A stretch of DNA of 64,000 nt from contig NZ_FNSK01000001.1 of assembly GCF_900105075.1 (NCBI RefSeq), forward strand, positions 3,365,434 to 3,429,433, given 5' to 3'. The notes beneath the pieces are model-generated. The model was not told the DNA's origin, did not search any database, and saw only the letters and a list, made by a program, of their open reading frames with translations. A program made the position numbers and the translations under genes. The first letter of the stretch is position 1, and every line of letters begins with the position of its first letter. Source of the stretch: Rhodobacter sp. 24-YEA-8. Its GTDB lineage: Bacteria; Pseudomonadota; Alphaproteobacteria; Rhodobacterales; Rhodobacteraceae. Below are positions 54,795 through 64,000 of this stretch, piece after piece.

Positions 54795-56201
54795 TTAAAG
54801 ACCCAGGATTTCGGGAAGGGCGTTCAGGATCGCGCGCGCGCCCTGGCCTGCGCCGCCTTTGGGCCGCGCCGGGGCGTCAGAGGGTGTATGGCCGTAGATG
54901 TCGAAATGCATATAGCGCGGGTGATCGGCAAAACGGCGCAGGAAAAGCGCCGCCGTGATCGCCCCGGCAAAGCCGAAGCCGGGCGCATTGTCGAGATCAG
55001 CGATCCCGGGTTCGATCACCGGCTCGTAAGCCTCGTGGAAGGGCAGCCGCCAGACCGGGTCGAAGCCGGATGTCGCGCCGCGTTCCAGGGCTGCGGCCAT
55101 TGCGTCATCCTGCGCCCAATAGGGGGCGAGATCGGGGCCGACCGCGATCCGCGCGGCGCCGGTCAGCGTCGCCATGGTGATCAGCGCATCCGTCTCTTCC
55201 TCGGTCGCAAAGGCCAGCGCATCGGCGAGCACGAGGCGGCCTTCGGCATCGGTGTCATTGATCTCGACCGTCAGCCCCTTGCGGCTGGTCACGATGTCTT
55301 TCGGCTTTTGGGCATTGCCCGCGATCACGTTTTCCACCGCTGGCACCAGCAGCCGCAGCCGGATCGGCAGGTTCAGGGCCATGATCATCTTTGCAAGGCC
55401 CATGGTGGTGGCAGCCCCCCCCATGTCCTTTTTCATCAGGAGCATGCCGTTTGGCGGTTTGATATCGAGGCCGCCCGTGTCGAAACAGACGCCCTTGCCG
55501 ACCAGGGTGAGGCGCGGGCCCGTGCTGCCCCAGCGAAGGTCAAGCAGGCGCGGTGCGCGCGGGCTGGCCTGGCCAACCGCATGAATCAGCGGAAAATTCT
55601 GCGTGATCAGATCATCACCCCGGATCACCTGCGTGGTGGCACCATATTCTGCGGCGAGCGCGAGGAAGGCGTTTTCCAGCTCGTCGGGGCCCATATCGCG
55701 GGCAGGGGTGTTGATCAGATCACGGGTGAGGAATTCGCCCGCCGCCATTGCTTCGATCCGCCGCGCATTGACGCCGGCGGGCACCACGAGTTGTGCAGGC
55801 CGCGCCGGGGCTTTGCCGGGGCGGTAGCGGTCGAACCGGTAGGAGGCCAGGAGCCAGCCGAGCGCCGCCTCAGAGGCGAGATCGGCGGCGAGATCGGTTG
55901 CGAAATGCCAGCTCGTGCCCTCGGGCAGGGCGCTTGCGGCTTTGGCCAGCACAAAGCGCTGCCGGGCCCGGGCGCGGTCTGTGCCCAACCCCGCAACCGC
56001 GCCCCTGATGCCATCTCCGCCGGGGAGCAACCGCAGTTCGCCCGCCGCCGCCTCAAAGCCGCTGGCCTGCAGCCAGGGCGCGAATGCGGCGCCTTCTCCG
56101 GCCAGGAACTCCGGCAGGCCGGCAGGGGTGACGATATAGAGCGGCAGAGACTCCGCGCCTGGTTCGAGGAAACGGGGCTCTGCTCTGGTCTGCTCTGACA
56201 T
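54795..56201 (-). CDS. Leucyl aminopeptidase family protein (M17)
   Basis: Zinc/manganese aminopeptidase of family M17. Start at 56201 (468 residues; MSEQTRAEPRFLEPGAES). The catalytic domain has VGKGVCFDTGGLDIKPPNGM, the lysine/metal loop LMKKDMGGAATTMGLAKMIM, EINDTDAEGRLVLADAL (the NTDAEGRL signature) and LTGAARIAVG with the second catalytic arginine region. It lies in one transcript with the NlpC/P60 gene; together they may break down peptidoglycan peptides. Confidence 0.94.
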   Translation of the reverse strand: MSEQTRAEPRFLEPGAESLPLYIVTPAGLPEFLAGEGAAFAPWLQASGFEAAAGELRLLPGGDGIRGAVAGLGTDRARARQRFVLAKAASALPEGTSWHFATDLAADLASEAALGWLLASYRFDRYRPGKAPARPAQLVVPAGVNARRIEAMAAGEFLTRDLINTPARDMGPDELENAFLALAAEYGATTQVIRGDDLITQNFPLIHAVGQASPRAPRLLDLRWGSTGPRLTLVGKGVCFDTGGLDIKPPNGMLLMKKDMGGAATTMGLAKMIMALNLPIRLRLLVPAVENVIAGNAQKPKDIVTSRKGLTVEINDTDAEGRLVLADALAFATEEETDALITMATLTGAARIAVGPDLAPYWAQDDAMAAALERGATSGFDPVWRLPFHEAYEPVIEPGIADLDNAPGFGFAGAITAALFLRRFADHPRYMHFDIYGHTPSDAPARPKGGAGQGARAILNALPEILGL

Positions 56202-56357
56202 GATCGGGTCCGGTTCTATGTCGCCGCCAGGCCGGGGCCTGGTGCGCGCGGTCAGTGATTGCGCGAGACTGGCCTGGCGGGCTTCCGGCTGCAAGGGGCG
56301 CTCGCGAGAGGGGAACACACAGGTGATCCCGAGACCTTTCCCGGCCCGCAGCAGTGG

Positions 56358-56738
56358 CTACAGCGATCCATCGGCGAATTCCGGACCAGGGTTGAGCGAG
56401 CGCCGCGCGATCCGCAAAATCCGCGCCCAGACCGCGGCGAAAGCCGTGCCATCGCCCCGTCTCAGGCAAAGGCGCGCATCCGATACCGCGCGCTCCAGGC
56501 TCTGCATGCCGAGGTTTTCCGCCATGGCGCGGAGCTTTTGCAGCTGCCGGTCGGCGCTTTGCAATTCGTGATCGCGGATCTGACTGGCCAGACCCGCCAG
56601 CACCAGAGCCAGCTCTCCCAGTGCGCGGCTTACGACTTGATCGGCCGCAGCCGTGCCGAGGCTGCGATAGATCGACGCGATTACTTCGCCATCCTGCAAG
56701 ATCCGCTCCTGCGGATGCAGCATCTGTATGGTCCCCAT
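56358..56738 (-). CDS. Small helical protein of unknown function
   Basis: A 126-residue frame starting at 56738 (MGTIQMLHPQERILQDGEV), with GGGGTAAGG shortly before. It is mostly helical and amphipathic: SRALGELALVLAGLASQIRD, HELQSADRQLQKLRAMAENL, MQSLERAVSDARLCLRR and VWARILRIARRSLNPG. Probably a real gene because of codon composition and ribosome site. It has no known family. It lies between the aminopeptidase gene and carbonic anhydrase. Confidence 0.65.
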   Translation of the reverse strand: MGTIQMLHPQERILQDGEVIASIYRSLGTAAADQVVSRALGELALVLAGLASQIRDHELQSADRQLQKLRAMAENLGMQSLERAVSDARLCLRRGDGTAFAAVWARILRIARRSLNPGPEFADGSL

Positions 56739-56961
56739 TGCCTTACCCCGTGGCCCCACCAGGCCAAACCCCCAAAACCACCGCCAGAGCGATCACAACG
56801 CGCGCCGCCCTGGCGGAAATTTCCCATTACCCACACAGATCTTTGCAGCGATTTGCTTTCGACTTCGCTAAACCTGCAGGGCTCGCATCGGTTTTGTGGC
56901 GATTTTGCCCCTCGCAATTTCTGCAAATGCGAAGTACTCAGAGCAACCAAGGAGCAAGCCC

Positions 56962-57609
56962 ATGATCCAGGCCCGCATTCTTCCGCAGTACCTTGTCCAG
57001 CGCTTTCACGGCTGGCGTGCAACCAGCTATCAGAACAACCGGGCGTGGTATCGCCGCCTTGCGGAAAGCGGTCAGCATCCGCGCGCCATGGTGATTTCCT
57101 GCTGCGACAGCCGCGTCCATGTCACCTCGATTTTCGGCGCGGATGAGGGTGAGTTCTTCATTCACCGCAATATCGCGGGCCTCGTGCCCCCCTATACGCC
57201 CGATGGCAAGAATCACGGCACTTCGGCAGCGGTGGAATATGCGGTGACGGCGCTGAAGGTCGCGCATATCCTGGTGGTCGGCCATTCGAATTGCGGTGGC
57301 GTTAAGGGCTGCCATGACATGTGCACCGGCCATGCGCCCGAACTGGAAGAAAAGACCAGTTTTGTCGGCCGCTGGATGGATATTCTGCGCCCTGGCTTCG
57401 AGAAAGTCGCGCATCTGCCCGAAGATGTGATCCTGCCCGCGCTTGAGAAAGAGGCGGTGCTGGTCAGCCTTGAGAACCTGATGACCTTCCCCTTCGTGAA
57501 AAACGCGGTCGAGAATGACATGCTGACGCTGCACGGCATGTGGAACAATACCGGTGAGGGCGAGCTGGAACAGTTTGATCCCGAAAAGGGCGTGTTCGTT
57601 CCCGTCTGA
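56962..57609 (+). CDS. Beta-class carbonic anhydrase
   Basis: Zinc enzyme interconverting CO2 and bicarbonate. The 215-residue protein has the zinc ligands in order: ISCCDSRVHV (Cys48 or 47, Asp49, Arg51), GHSNCGG (His108, Cys111). AAGGAG lies 7 nt before the ATG at 56962. Bicarbonate supply fits the carboxylation steps of the ethylmalonyl-CoA pathway, but the link is only by general metabolism. Confidence 0.95.
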   Translation: MIQARILPQYLVQRFHGWRATSYQNNRAWYRRLAESGQHPRAMVISCCDSRVHVTSIFGADEGEFFIHRNIAGLVPPYTPDGKNHGTSAAVEYAVTALKVAHILVVGHSNCGGVKGCHDMCTGHAPELEEKTSFVGRWMDILRPGFEKVAHLPEDVILPALEKEAVLVSLENLMTFPFVKNAVENDMLTLHGMWNNTGEGELEQFDPEKGVFVPV

Positions 57610-57641
57610 GCCATTTCTGACCGGCTGTTCAGACGGGCCCC

Positions 57642-58880
57642 TCAGACGGGCCGGCCTGTCAGCAGTTTCGGAAGCTCGCCGCTCAGGCCCGCCGCCTGGC
57701 GGATGAAGCGGCGTCTGAGGCCTGGCGTGGCATTGATCGCTCCCAGCCCCAGATCGCGGCCCAGCCGCAGGATCGGATTATCGTTCGAGAAAAGCCGCGT
57801 CACCGCATCCATGCCAAGCGCCAGCAGCGTCGAATCAAACCGGCGCCAGCGCTGATATTCTTCCAGCGCAACACCGCCGCCTATGTCTTCGCCACGGCGC
57901 TGGGCCATGATCAGCACCTCGGTCAGGGCCGCCACATCGCGCAGGCCAAGGTTCAGCCCCTGGCCCGCCACGGGATGGACGCCATGGGCTGCGTCGCCGA
58001 CCAGGGCCACACGGTCCGACACGAAATGCTCGGCCAGCGACAGCGACAGCGGATAGGTGAACCGTGCGCCGGCAAGGCTGATCTCGCCCAGGTAACCGCC
58101 GAAACGGGGCTTCAGTGCAGTCAGGAAATCCCCGTCATCCAGCGCGGCGATCCGGGCCGCAAGCCCGCTCTCCTCGCTCCAGACGATCGAGGAATGATGG
58201 CCGCCTGCCAAAGGCAGGATCGCCAGAGGCCCGCCCGGCATGAAGAATTGCTGCGCGCAGCCCTGATGATGGATCTCGTGGCGCACCGCCGTCACCAGCG
58301 CGGTCTGGCCGTAGCCTGCGCCCAGCCGGCGGATGCCTGCACGCGCCGCCACGCCCGAGCCGCGCCCGTCACAGCCCACGAGCAGCCGCGCCGCCAGGGT
58401 CTCGCCCGACCCAAGCGCCACGCCCACCCCCGCCGCGCCCGCCGACTGGTCTGTGACCGTCTCGCCCGAGATCAGCGTGACGCCCGGCGTCTCGCGCATC
58501 GCATCGAGAAAGGCTGCATAGAGGAAGCGGTCCTCGAGCATAAAGCCCATCGGGCCTTCTTCGATCTCATCCGCGTCGAAATTCAGGAAAAACGGCGCGG
58601 GGCCTTCGCCTGGCCGTCCGTCGCTGGCTTTGATGCGGTGGATCGGCTGCGATTTATCAGCGACCTGATCCCAGATCCCGATTGCGCTCAGGAGTCGTTT
58701 CGAGGCGATGGACAGCGCATAGGCGCGACCGTCAAACCCGACCTCGGCGCGCGCAGGCGCCGGGCGCTGATCGACCACCGTGACCGACAGCCCGCCTTGC
58801 GCCAAAGCCAGCGCCAGCGCCGGCCCGTTCAGCCCGCCGCCCGCAATCAGCACATCGCTGTGTTGGTTCCGCTTCGTCAT
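57642..58880 (-). CDS. UbiH/UbiF/COQ6 family FAD-dependent hydroxylase
   Basis: FAD/NAD(P)H monooxygenase of the ubiquinone-hydroxylase family. The 412-residue protein has SDVLIAGGGLNGPALALALA (FAD fold), LLVGCDGRGSGVAARAGIR (DG motif) and VALVGDAAHGVHPVAGQGLN followed by LGLRDVAALTEV (GD motif), the typical series of UbiH/UbiF. Which ring position it hydroxylates is not decided by sequence. Divergent from the amidase gene with a 113-bp gap. Confidence 0.92.
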   Translation of the reverse strand: MTKRNQHSDVLIAGGGLNGPALALALAQGGLSVTVVDQRPAPARAEVGFDGRAYALSIASKRLLSAIGIWDQVADKSQPIHRIKASDGRPGEGPAPFFLNFDADEIEEGPMGFMLEDRFLYAAFLDAMRETPGVTLISGETVTDQSAGAAGVGVALGSGETLAARLLVGCDGRGSGVAARAGIRRLGAGYGQTALVTAVRHEIHHQGCAQQFFMPGGPLAILPLAGGHHSSIVWSEESGLAARIAALDDGDFLTALKPRFGGYLGEISLAGARFTYPLSLSLAEHFVSDRVALVGDAAHGVHPVAGQGLNLGLRDVAALTEVLIMAQRRGEDIGGGVALEEYQRWRRFDSTLLALGMDAVTRLFSNDNPILRLGRDLGLGAINATPGLRRRFIRQAAGLSGELPKLLTGRPV

Positions 58881-58993
58881 AGGGCATGGCTAGACCCGGC
58901 GCGGCGGTTTGTCCATGCGCGGGATTGTCGCCCGCGCGACATGTCGCTAGCGTCGGCGCGAATGGTGGCGAGACTGGCGGAGAGACGGGCGAC

Positions 58994-60325
58994 ATGAGCG
59001 GCATCTGGTTCAATATGACGGCGGCGGATCTCGGGCGCAGCATCGGCGATGGCCGCATCCACCCGGTCGAACTGGCCGAGGCTTTCCTTGAGCAGATCGC
59101 GAACCACCCGCTGTCAAAGCGCATCTATGCCCGCGCGACCGAGGCGCGGGCGCGGTCCGAGGCGGTGGGTGCCGCCGACCGCGCGCGGACCGGTTTTCGC
59201 AAGGGGCCGCTCGACGGGGTTCCGGTCAGCTGGAAGGATAATTTCGACAGCGCCGGCACAGCGACCGAAGCCGGATCGGCGCTGCTGCGCGGCCGTGTGC
59301 CGGAGCGTGATGCGGAAACCCTTGAAATGGCAACGCTTTCCGGGCTGGTCTGTCTGGGCAAGACCCATATGTCGGAACTGGCTTTTTCCGGCCTGGGGCT
59401 GAACCCGGTCACCGCGACACCGCCTTGCCTGAATGACGAACGCGCCGTGCCCGGGGGCTCTTCTTCGGGGGCGGCGGCCTCGGTGGCTTTCGGGCTGGCA
59501 CCGGCGGCGATCGGGTCGGATACCGGCGGATCGGTGCGCATCCCGGCGGCCTGGAATGATCTGACAGGGCTGAAAACCAGCCCGGGCCGGCTGTCGGGCC
59601 GGGGCGTGGTGCCTTTATGCGAGCGGTTCGACACGGTCGGCCCGCTGGCCCATTCGGTCGAGGATTGCGCGCTGCTGCTTGCCGCGCTGGAAGGGCGGCG
59701 CGCCCCTGATCTGACCGGCAGCGCGGTCGCTGGTATGCGCTTTGCGGTGCTGGAGACGGTGGCGCTGGACGATCTGCGCGAGGCGCCCGCCAAAGGCTTC
59801 CACGATGCCTGCACGTCGCTGACCCGGGCGCGGGCGCGGGTCGAGCGGGTGGACCTGCCGGAGCTGAAAGAGGCGATGGCGCTTTCGGGGATATTGTTCA
59901 CCGGCGAGGCCTGGGGGATCTGGCGCGAAACCATCGAGGCGGCGCCTGGCAAGATGTATGCGCCGATCCTTGAGCGTTTCCGGTCGGGTTCTGCAATCAC
60001 GGCGGCAGAGTATGTTGCGGCCTGGCGGCGGCTCGAGGAGATCCGCGCGCTCTGGCGTGACCGGATGGCGGGTTTTGACGCGATCCTGACGCCCACCGCG
60101 CCGATCCTGCCACCCGATGCGGAACGGCTGCAGACTGACCGCGATTACTATATCGGCGAGAACCTGCTGGCGCTCAGGAATACGCGGATCGGCAATCTGA
60201 TGGGGCTTGCCGCGCTGACGCTGCCGACCTCGCAACCCTCTTGCGGCATTCAGTTTCTTGGCACCGCCATGGGCGAGGACCGGCTTCTCAGGGTAGGGTC
60301 GGCGGCAGAGCGCGCATTGGGCTGA
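58994..60325 (+). CDS. Amidase (amidase signature family)
   Basis: Amide hydrolase of the amidase signature family. The start at 58994 (443 residues) gives MSGIWFNMTAADLGRSIGDG. The Ser-Ser-Lys triad is visible: catalytic lysine in VSWKDNFDS (Lys81), cis-serine in PGGSSSGAAAS (Ser157 region), and nucleophile serine in GSDTGGSVRIPAAWN (Ser180). The family includes GatA and simple amidases; no gatB/gatC neighbours, so a simple amidase is likelier. Substrate unknown. Confidence 0.92.
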   Translation: MSGIWFNMTAADLGRSIGDGRIHPVELAEAFLEQIANHPLSKRIYARATEARARSEAVGAADRARTGFRKGPLDGVPVSWKDNFDSAGTATEAGSALLRGRVPERDAETLEMATLSGLVCLGKTHMSELAFSGLGLNPVTATPPCLNDERAVPGGSSSGAAASVAFGLAPAAIGSDTGGSVRIPAAWNDLTGLKTSPGRLSGRGVVPLCERFDTVGPLAHSVEDCALLLAALEGRRAPDLTGSAVAGMRFAVLETVALDDLREAPAKGFHDACTSLTRARARVERVDLPELKEAMALSGILFTGEAWGIWRETIEAAPGKMYAPILERFRSGSAITAAEYVAAWRRLEEIRALWRDRMAGFDAILTPTAPILPPDAERLQTDRDYYIGENLLALRNTRIGNLMGLAALTLPTSQPSCGIQFLGTAMGEDRLLRVGSAAERALG

Positions 60326-60472
60326 ACCGTGCCGGCAGTTTCACGGGCATAAAAGCCACAATCTATGCCCTTAACCCCCTGGGGATGGTTGATAAATTCT
60401 GGACCGCCGCAGGATAGGGCGTTATGCTGACCGTCAAACGGGGCGATCAACGACCCTGGGCAGAGGCAGTCT

Positions 60473-61651
60473 ATGGCATTCCCTGAGCGGTTTTCGAACC
60501 TGCCGGATTACGCGTTTCCGCGCCTGCGGAAACTTCTCGATGCGCACGCTCCGGGCGGCGAACCGATTGCCATGTCCATCGGCGAGCCGAAGCATCCGAT
60601 GCCCGATTTCGTCGCCGGGATCCTTGCGGCGAATGTCGGGGGATTTGCGGTCTATCCGCCGAATGACGGAACCCCCGGGCTGCTCGATGCGATTTCCGGC
60701 TGGATCCTGCGTCGCTACGGCGTTGAAATTACTGAAAACCGGCTGATGGCGCTGAACGGCACGCGGGAAGGGCTGTTCAACGCGGCTCTCGCGCTGGCAC
60801 CCGAGGTTAAGGGTGGTAAACGCCCGGTCGTATTGATGCCGAACCCGTTCTACCAGGTTTACGCCGTGGCCGCATTGGCTGCGGGCGCCGAGCCGGTCTA
60901 TGTGCCCGCCACCGCCGCCACCGGCTTTCTGCCCGATTATGCAGCGCTTCCGGCTGATGTCCTGGACCGCGCCGTGGTGGCCTGGATCTGTTCGCCCGCC
61001 AATCCGCAGGGCGCAGTGGCGCCGCGTGACTATCTCGCGGATCTGCTCGATCTTGCGGAGAAACACGATTTCCGCCTCTTCGCCGATGAATGTTATTCCG
61101 AGATCTGGCGCGAGGCACCGCCTCCGGGTCTGTTGGATGTGGCCGGTCAGAAGGGTGCCGATCCCGAGAAATACGCGGTCTTCCATTCGCTTTCCAAGCG
61201 TTCGAATATGCCCGGGCTGCGCTCGGGTTTCGTTGCGACCGGGCCGGAGTCTATGGCGCGGATCCGCCGGTTGCGGTCCTTTGCCGGCGCGCCTTTGCCG
61301 CTGCCCCTGCAGATGGTGGCCGAGGCCTGCTGGCGCGACGAGGCGCATGTCGCTGCGAGCCTCGCGCTTTACCAGAATAAATACCGCATGGCCGCCGAGG
61401 TGTTCGCCGGTCATCAGGGATTCCGGCTGCCCGATGGCGGCATGTTCCTGTGGCTGCCCGTGCAGGACGGCGAGGCGGCGACGCTGAAGCTCTGGCAACA
61501 GACCGGGGTGCGGGTGCTGCCCGGGGAATATCTCTCGCGCGATGTTGCGGGCGAGAACCCGGGCAAGGGCTATGTAAGGGTGGCGCTTGTTGCGCCCGAA
61601 GAAGAAACGCGGCGCGGGCTGGTTCAGCTTCGTGACTGCCTGTTCGGTTGA
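60473..61651 (+). CDS. Class I/II PLP-dependent aminotransferase (DapC-like)
   Basis: Fold-type I aminotransferase, 392 residues. The PLP lysine is in FHSLSKRSNMPGLRSGF (Lys242), with YPPNDGTPGLLDAISG, CSPANPQGAVA and FADECYSEIW (PLP-binding Asn and Asp/Tyr). The sequence resembles N-succinyldiaminopimelate aminotransferases of the lysine pathway, but related enzymes act on other substrates. It lies just upstream of ftsK, 15 bp apart, on the same strand. Confidence 0.9.
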   Translation: MAFPERFSNLPDYAFPRLRKLLDAHAPGGEPIAMSIGEPKHPMPDFVAGILAANVGGFAVYPPNDGTPGLLDAISGWILRRYGVEITENRLMALNGTREGLFNAALALAPEVKGGKRPVVLMPNPFYQVYAVAALAAGAEPVYVPATAATGFLPDYAALPADVLDRAVVAWICSPANPQGAVAPRDYLADLLDLAEKHDFRLFADECYSEIWREAPPPGLLDVAGQKGADPEKYAVFHSLSKRSNMPGLRSGFVATGPESMARIRRLRSFAGAPLPLPLQMVAEACWRDEAHVAASLALYQNKYRMAAEVFAGHQGFRLPDGGMFLWLPVQDGEAATLKLWQQTGVRVLPGEYLSRDVAGENPGKGYVRVALVAPEEETRRGLVQLRDCLFG

Positions 61652-61666
61652 GGGGACGGCTAAAGC

Positions 61667-64000
61667 ATGGCGAGCTTTCAGATGAGACAGCGAGACCCCC
61701 TTCTCGATCAGGGCACCCAGGCAATGCTGGAGCGTCGTGGCCGCGAGCTGATCGGCATTGCGCTGATCGTGACCGCTTTTCTGGTGATGCTGATGCTGTC
61801 GAGCTATTCGCCCGAGGATCCGGGCTGGATGGTTTCCACCCAGGAGCCGGCGCGCAATATTCTGGGACGTTTCGGGGCGGCTGTGGCGTCGACCCTGACG
61901 ATCCTGATCGGGCAGGGCGCCTGGTCGATCCCGTTGATCCTTGGCCTGTGGGGCGGGCGCTTTATCCTGCATTGCGGCGCGGATCGGGTGATCGGCCGCA
62001 TCGTCTTTGCGGCGGGTGGTGTGGCGCTGGCTTCGGCCTGGGCTTCGACCCTGACCGTGCCTGTGGGCTGGCCGCATTCCTTCGGTTATGGCGGGCTTTT
62101 CGGCGATACTGTGGTCGGTGCCCTGGTCGGCATCGTGCCCGGCTCGATTGAGTTTTCGCTGCGCGTGGTGTCTTTCCTCAGCTTTTTCGGCCTCATCGCG
62201 GCGCTTTTGTTCGTGACCGGCTTCAGCCGGGGCGAGCTGGTGACGATCCGCCTCGTGCTGATGCATGGCTCGGTCATGATTTATTCGATGCTGATGCAGC
62301 TGATGGGCAAGGGGGCGTCGGGCGCGCTTGACCGGGCGCGCAATGTGGCGGGCGATATGATGGAACGCCGCCGGATGGCAAAAGAGGCGCCGGTATCGCC
62401 GCGCCATGAACCCCGGCACGAGCCGCGCCAGGCCGCACAAAGTTCGGCTTACGGTGCGCCGCAGCCGATGCAGAGCCGCAATTCCGTGGTGCGCCGCGCC
62501 GATGTTGCGCGTGCAGAGATTGCCCGGGCGGAACCCGCGCTGATCGCCGATCCGGAACCGGCTCCGCTGGCGGCGGGTGCGGCCTGGAACGCGCCTGCGA
62601 CCCTGCGCGCTGATCAGCGTTATTCCGCGCCGGTTGCGCCTGTTCAGGAGATGCCGAAGGAAAAGCTGGGCTTCCTTGCCCGGATGCGCCGCGTGGTCGA
62701 CCCAGAGCCCGAACTGGTCGAACCGCATTCCCCGGCCGAGCAATATGACATTGCCGCCCCTGGCGATGACCGTATCCGCGCGCGGATTTCCGATGCGATC
62801 CGGGCGCGGGCCCGCGGCGCTGCCGGAAGTGCTGCAGCAGCCCCTGCCGGGCCGCCGATGACCCCGTTGCAGGCTGCGATTGCCGCGCGCCGGGCAGAGC
62901 CGCCGATGCTGCGCCCGCGCCGTCCGGCGCCGCTGATCGCCGATACCCGCCCGCGTATCCCGCAGGAACCGCGCGTCCTGCAGCAGATGTCCGAGCCGCC
63001 GCTCACCGCTGCCCAGGCGCTGGCCCAGGCCGATGAGATGGAAGAGACCGATGCTCTGACCTGGGATGAGGCGGCCGCAAACGGCTACGACTATTCCGAA
63101 GAGTATCGCGCTTACGGTCAGGACGAATTCAGTAACGAATTCAGCGATGATGACGCCTGGAGCGAGGAGAGCTGGGAAAAAGAGGCGCCTGCAATCGCAC
63201 CGGTTCTGCCCGCCGCGGGCCGTGCCGAGCCGCCTTTGATGGCGCGCCGCGTGGCTGCGCCGCAGATGCCGGCACCTCAGGCATATGAGACACCGGTTGA
63301 TGACTGGCAGCCCGATGAGGATTATGAGCCCGATTACGATCCGGCACCGGTGGCCGCGCCGCGCCTTGCGCCGGTGCTGGATCGCCGCCCGATCGTACAG
63401 GTGCCGGTGAAAAAGCCGGTTCCCCAGTCGGTCCGTGCCCAGGCCGAGGCGCAGCCCTCGCTCCGTTTCGACGAGACGCATCAGGATTTCGAACTGCCGC
63501 CGCTGGCCTTGCTGTCGGCGCCCTCGGGCACTTCCGGCCAGCAGCTTTCCGATGAGGCGCTGGAAGAAAACGCGCGGATGCTGGAATCGGTGCTGGATGA
63601 TTACGGCGTCAAGGGCGAGATCGTCTCGGTCCGCCCCGGCCCGGTTGTGACGATGTATGAGCTGGAGCCGGCGCCGGGTCTGAAGGCCAGCCGTGTGATC
63701 GGTCTGGCCGATGACATCGCGCGCTCGATGTCTGCTTTGTCGGCACGGGTTTCGACCGTGCCGGGCCGCTCGGTCATCGGGATCGAACTGCCGAATGCTT
63801 ACCGCGAAAAGGTCTTCCTGCGCGAGATCTTCGCCAGCCGCGAATTCGGCGACGGCCAGCAACGCCTGCCGCTGGCTTTGGGCAAAGACATCGGCGGTGC
63901 CCCGATTGTCGCGAACCTGGCCAAGATGCCCCACCTCCTGATCGCCGGGACCACGGGCTCGGGTAAGTCTGTCGCGATCAATACGATGATCCTGTCGCTC
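61667..64000 (+). CDS. ftsK: DNA translocase FtsK, 5' part
   Basis: Septum-located translocase that moves chromosome ends and activates XerCD at dif. The frame from the ATG at 61667 stays open to the window edge (778 codons). N-terminal membrane part (about 25-205) with four hydrophobic segments: LIGIALIVTAFLVMLMLSSY, LTILIGQGAWSIPLILGLWG, and further ones to FFGLIAALLFVTGF. A long Pro/Ala/Glu-rich linker follows (about 225-610). The motor domain begins with NARMLESVLDDYGVKGEIVS, VRPGPVVTMYELEPAPG and the Walker A LIAGTTGSGKSVAINTMI at the end. The remainder, with Walker B and the gamma domain, lies outside. Confidence 0.96.
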   Translation, partial: MASFQMRQRDPLLDQGTQAMLERRGRELIGIALIVTAFLVMLMLSSYSPEDPGWMVSTQEPARNILGRFGAAVASTLTILIGQGAWSIPLILGLWGGRFILHCGADRVIGRIVFAAGGVALASAWASTLTVPVGWPHSFGYGGLFGDTVVGALVGIVPGSIEFSLRVVSFLSFFGLIAALLFVTGFSRGELVTIRLVLMHGSVMIYSMLMQLMGKGASGALDRARNVAGDMMERRRMAKEAPVSPRHEPRHEPRQAAQSSAYGAPQPMQSRNSVVRRADVARAEIARAEPALIADPEPAPLAAGAAWNAPATLRADQRYSAPVAPVQEMPKEKLGFLARMRRVVDPEPELVEPHSPAEQYDIAAPGDDRIRARISDAIRARARGAAGSAAAAPAGPPMTPLQAAIAARRAEPPMLRPRRPAPLIADTRPRIPQEPRVLQQMSEPPLTAAQALAQADEMEETDALTWDEAAANGYDYSEEYRAYGQDEFSNEFSDDDAWSEESWEKEAPAIAPVLPAAGRAEPPLMARRVAAPQMPAPQAYETPVDDWQPDEDYEPDYDPAPVAAPRLAPVLDRRPIVQVPVKKPVPQSVRAQAEAQPSLRFDETHQDFELPPLALLSAPSGTSGQQLSDEALEENARMLESVLDDYGVKGEIVSVRPGPVVTMYELEPAPGLKASRVIGLADDIARSMSALSARVSTVPGRSVIGIELPNAYREKVFLREIFASREFGDGQQRLPLALGKDIGGAPIVANLAKMPHLLIAGTTGSGKSVAINTMILSL

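Noticed and set aside
60434..63934. A 1166-codon open frame on the minus strand opposite the aminotransferase and ftsK
   Set aside because: It is the complement of well-supported genes; the residues are Arg/His/Gly-rich as expected of a GC-rich shadow frame, with no domain.

Overview
The window is high-GC DNA with dense, mostly co-oriented genes, no tRNA or rRNA, no CRISPR array and no recognisable mobile element. Gene content and order (mdh, sucCDAB-lpd, an mcl2-like gene, mch, sdhCDA-x-sdhB, ethylmalonyl-CoA mutase, monomeric NADP-isocitrate dehydrogenase, NnrU, IalB, DUF2794, a chemoreceptor with a C-terminal WxxF tail) point to an alphaproteobacterium of the Rhodobacterales (Rhodobacter/Paracoccus-like). 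It looks like a chromosome core. Species cannot be fixed from the window.

Layout. 1-2466 (minus): phosphonate ABC transporter phnC-phnD-phnE, with phnE cut by the window edge and a hairpin plus T-run in both intercistronic gaps. 2571-6581 (minus): a GlcD-type FAD oxidase and monomeric icd. 6952-9515 (plus): an FAH-family hydrolase, a TSUP permease, a small secreted protein and a PCuAC copper chaperone. 9600-20532 (minus): a long 2-oxoglutarate dehydrogenase/succinyl-CoA synthetase locus, sucC-three small exported proteins-sucD-exported protein-sucA-sucB-small protein-MAPEG-lpd. 20763-26110 (minus): a secreted protein with an EF-hand-like loop, a methyltransferase, pepT, a 53-residue protein, a TRIC-type channel and mdh. 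26273-36542: a TSUP permease, a CsbD protein, malyl-CoA lyase/thioesterase, nnrU, a DUF1737 protein, mch, a porin-like protein, and sdhC-sdhD-sdhA-four lipoproteins-sdhB. 36702-45161: an aldo/keto reductase, gdhA, ecm, serB, a GNAT, a third TSUP permease and zapE. 45354-64000: a chemoreceptor, a YcaQ-like protein, a phytase-esterase-like protein, rlmN, ialB, an asparaginase, DUF2794, NlpC/P60, a leucyl aminopeptidase, a carbonic anhydrase, a UbiH-type hydroxylase, an amidase, an aminotransferase and the first part of ftsK.

How the genes work together. The core is a nearly complete oxidative TCA branch (icd, sucAB-lpd, sucCD, sdhCDAB, mdh) interleaved with three ethylmalonyl-CoA pathway steps (ecm, mch, mcl2-like), as expected in an organism that assimilates acetate or C1 units without isocitrate lyase. 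gdhA sits beside them and drains 2-oxoglutarate to glutamate.

Most notable signals. (1) The palindrome GTGATCAC occurs three times upstream of sucC (spacing 21 and 20 bp), three times upstream of sdhC (12 and 21 bp), once between icd and the FAH gene and once in the start of the FAH gene. This looks like an operator for a TCA-cycle regulon. (2) Related small exported proteins are embedded in both TCA operons: two clear paralogues plus a probable relative in the suc locus, and four overlapping lipoprotein genes between sdhA and sdhB, two of them tandem paralogues. (3) A composite hairpin repeat with compensatory base changes occurs in four intergenic gaps, with a short fifth remnant. (4) Probable attenuators lie in both gaps of the phosphonate operon.
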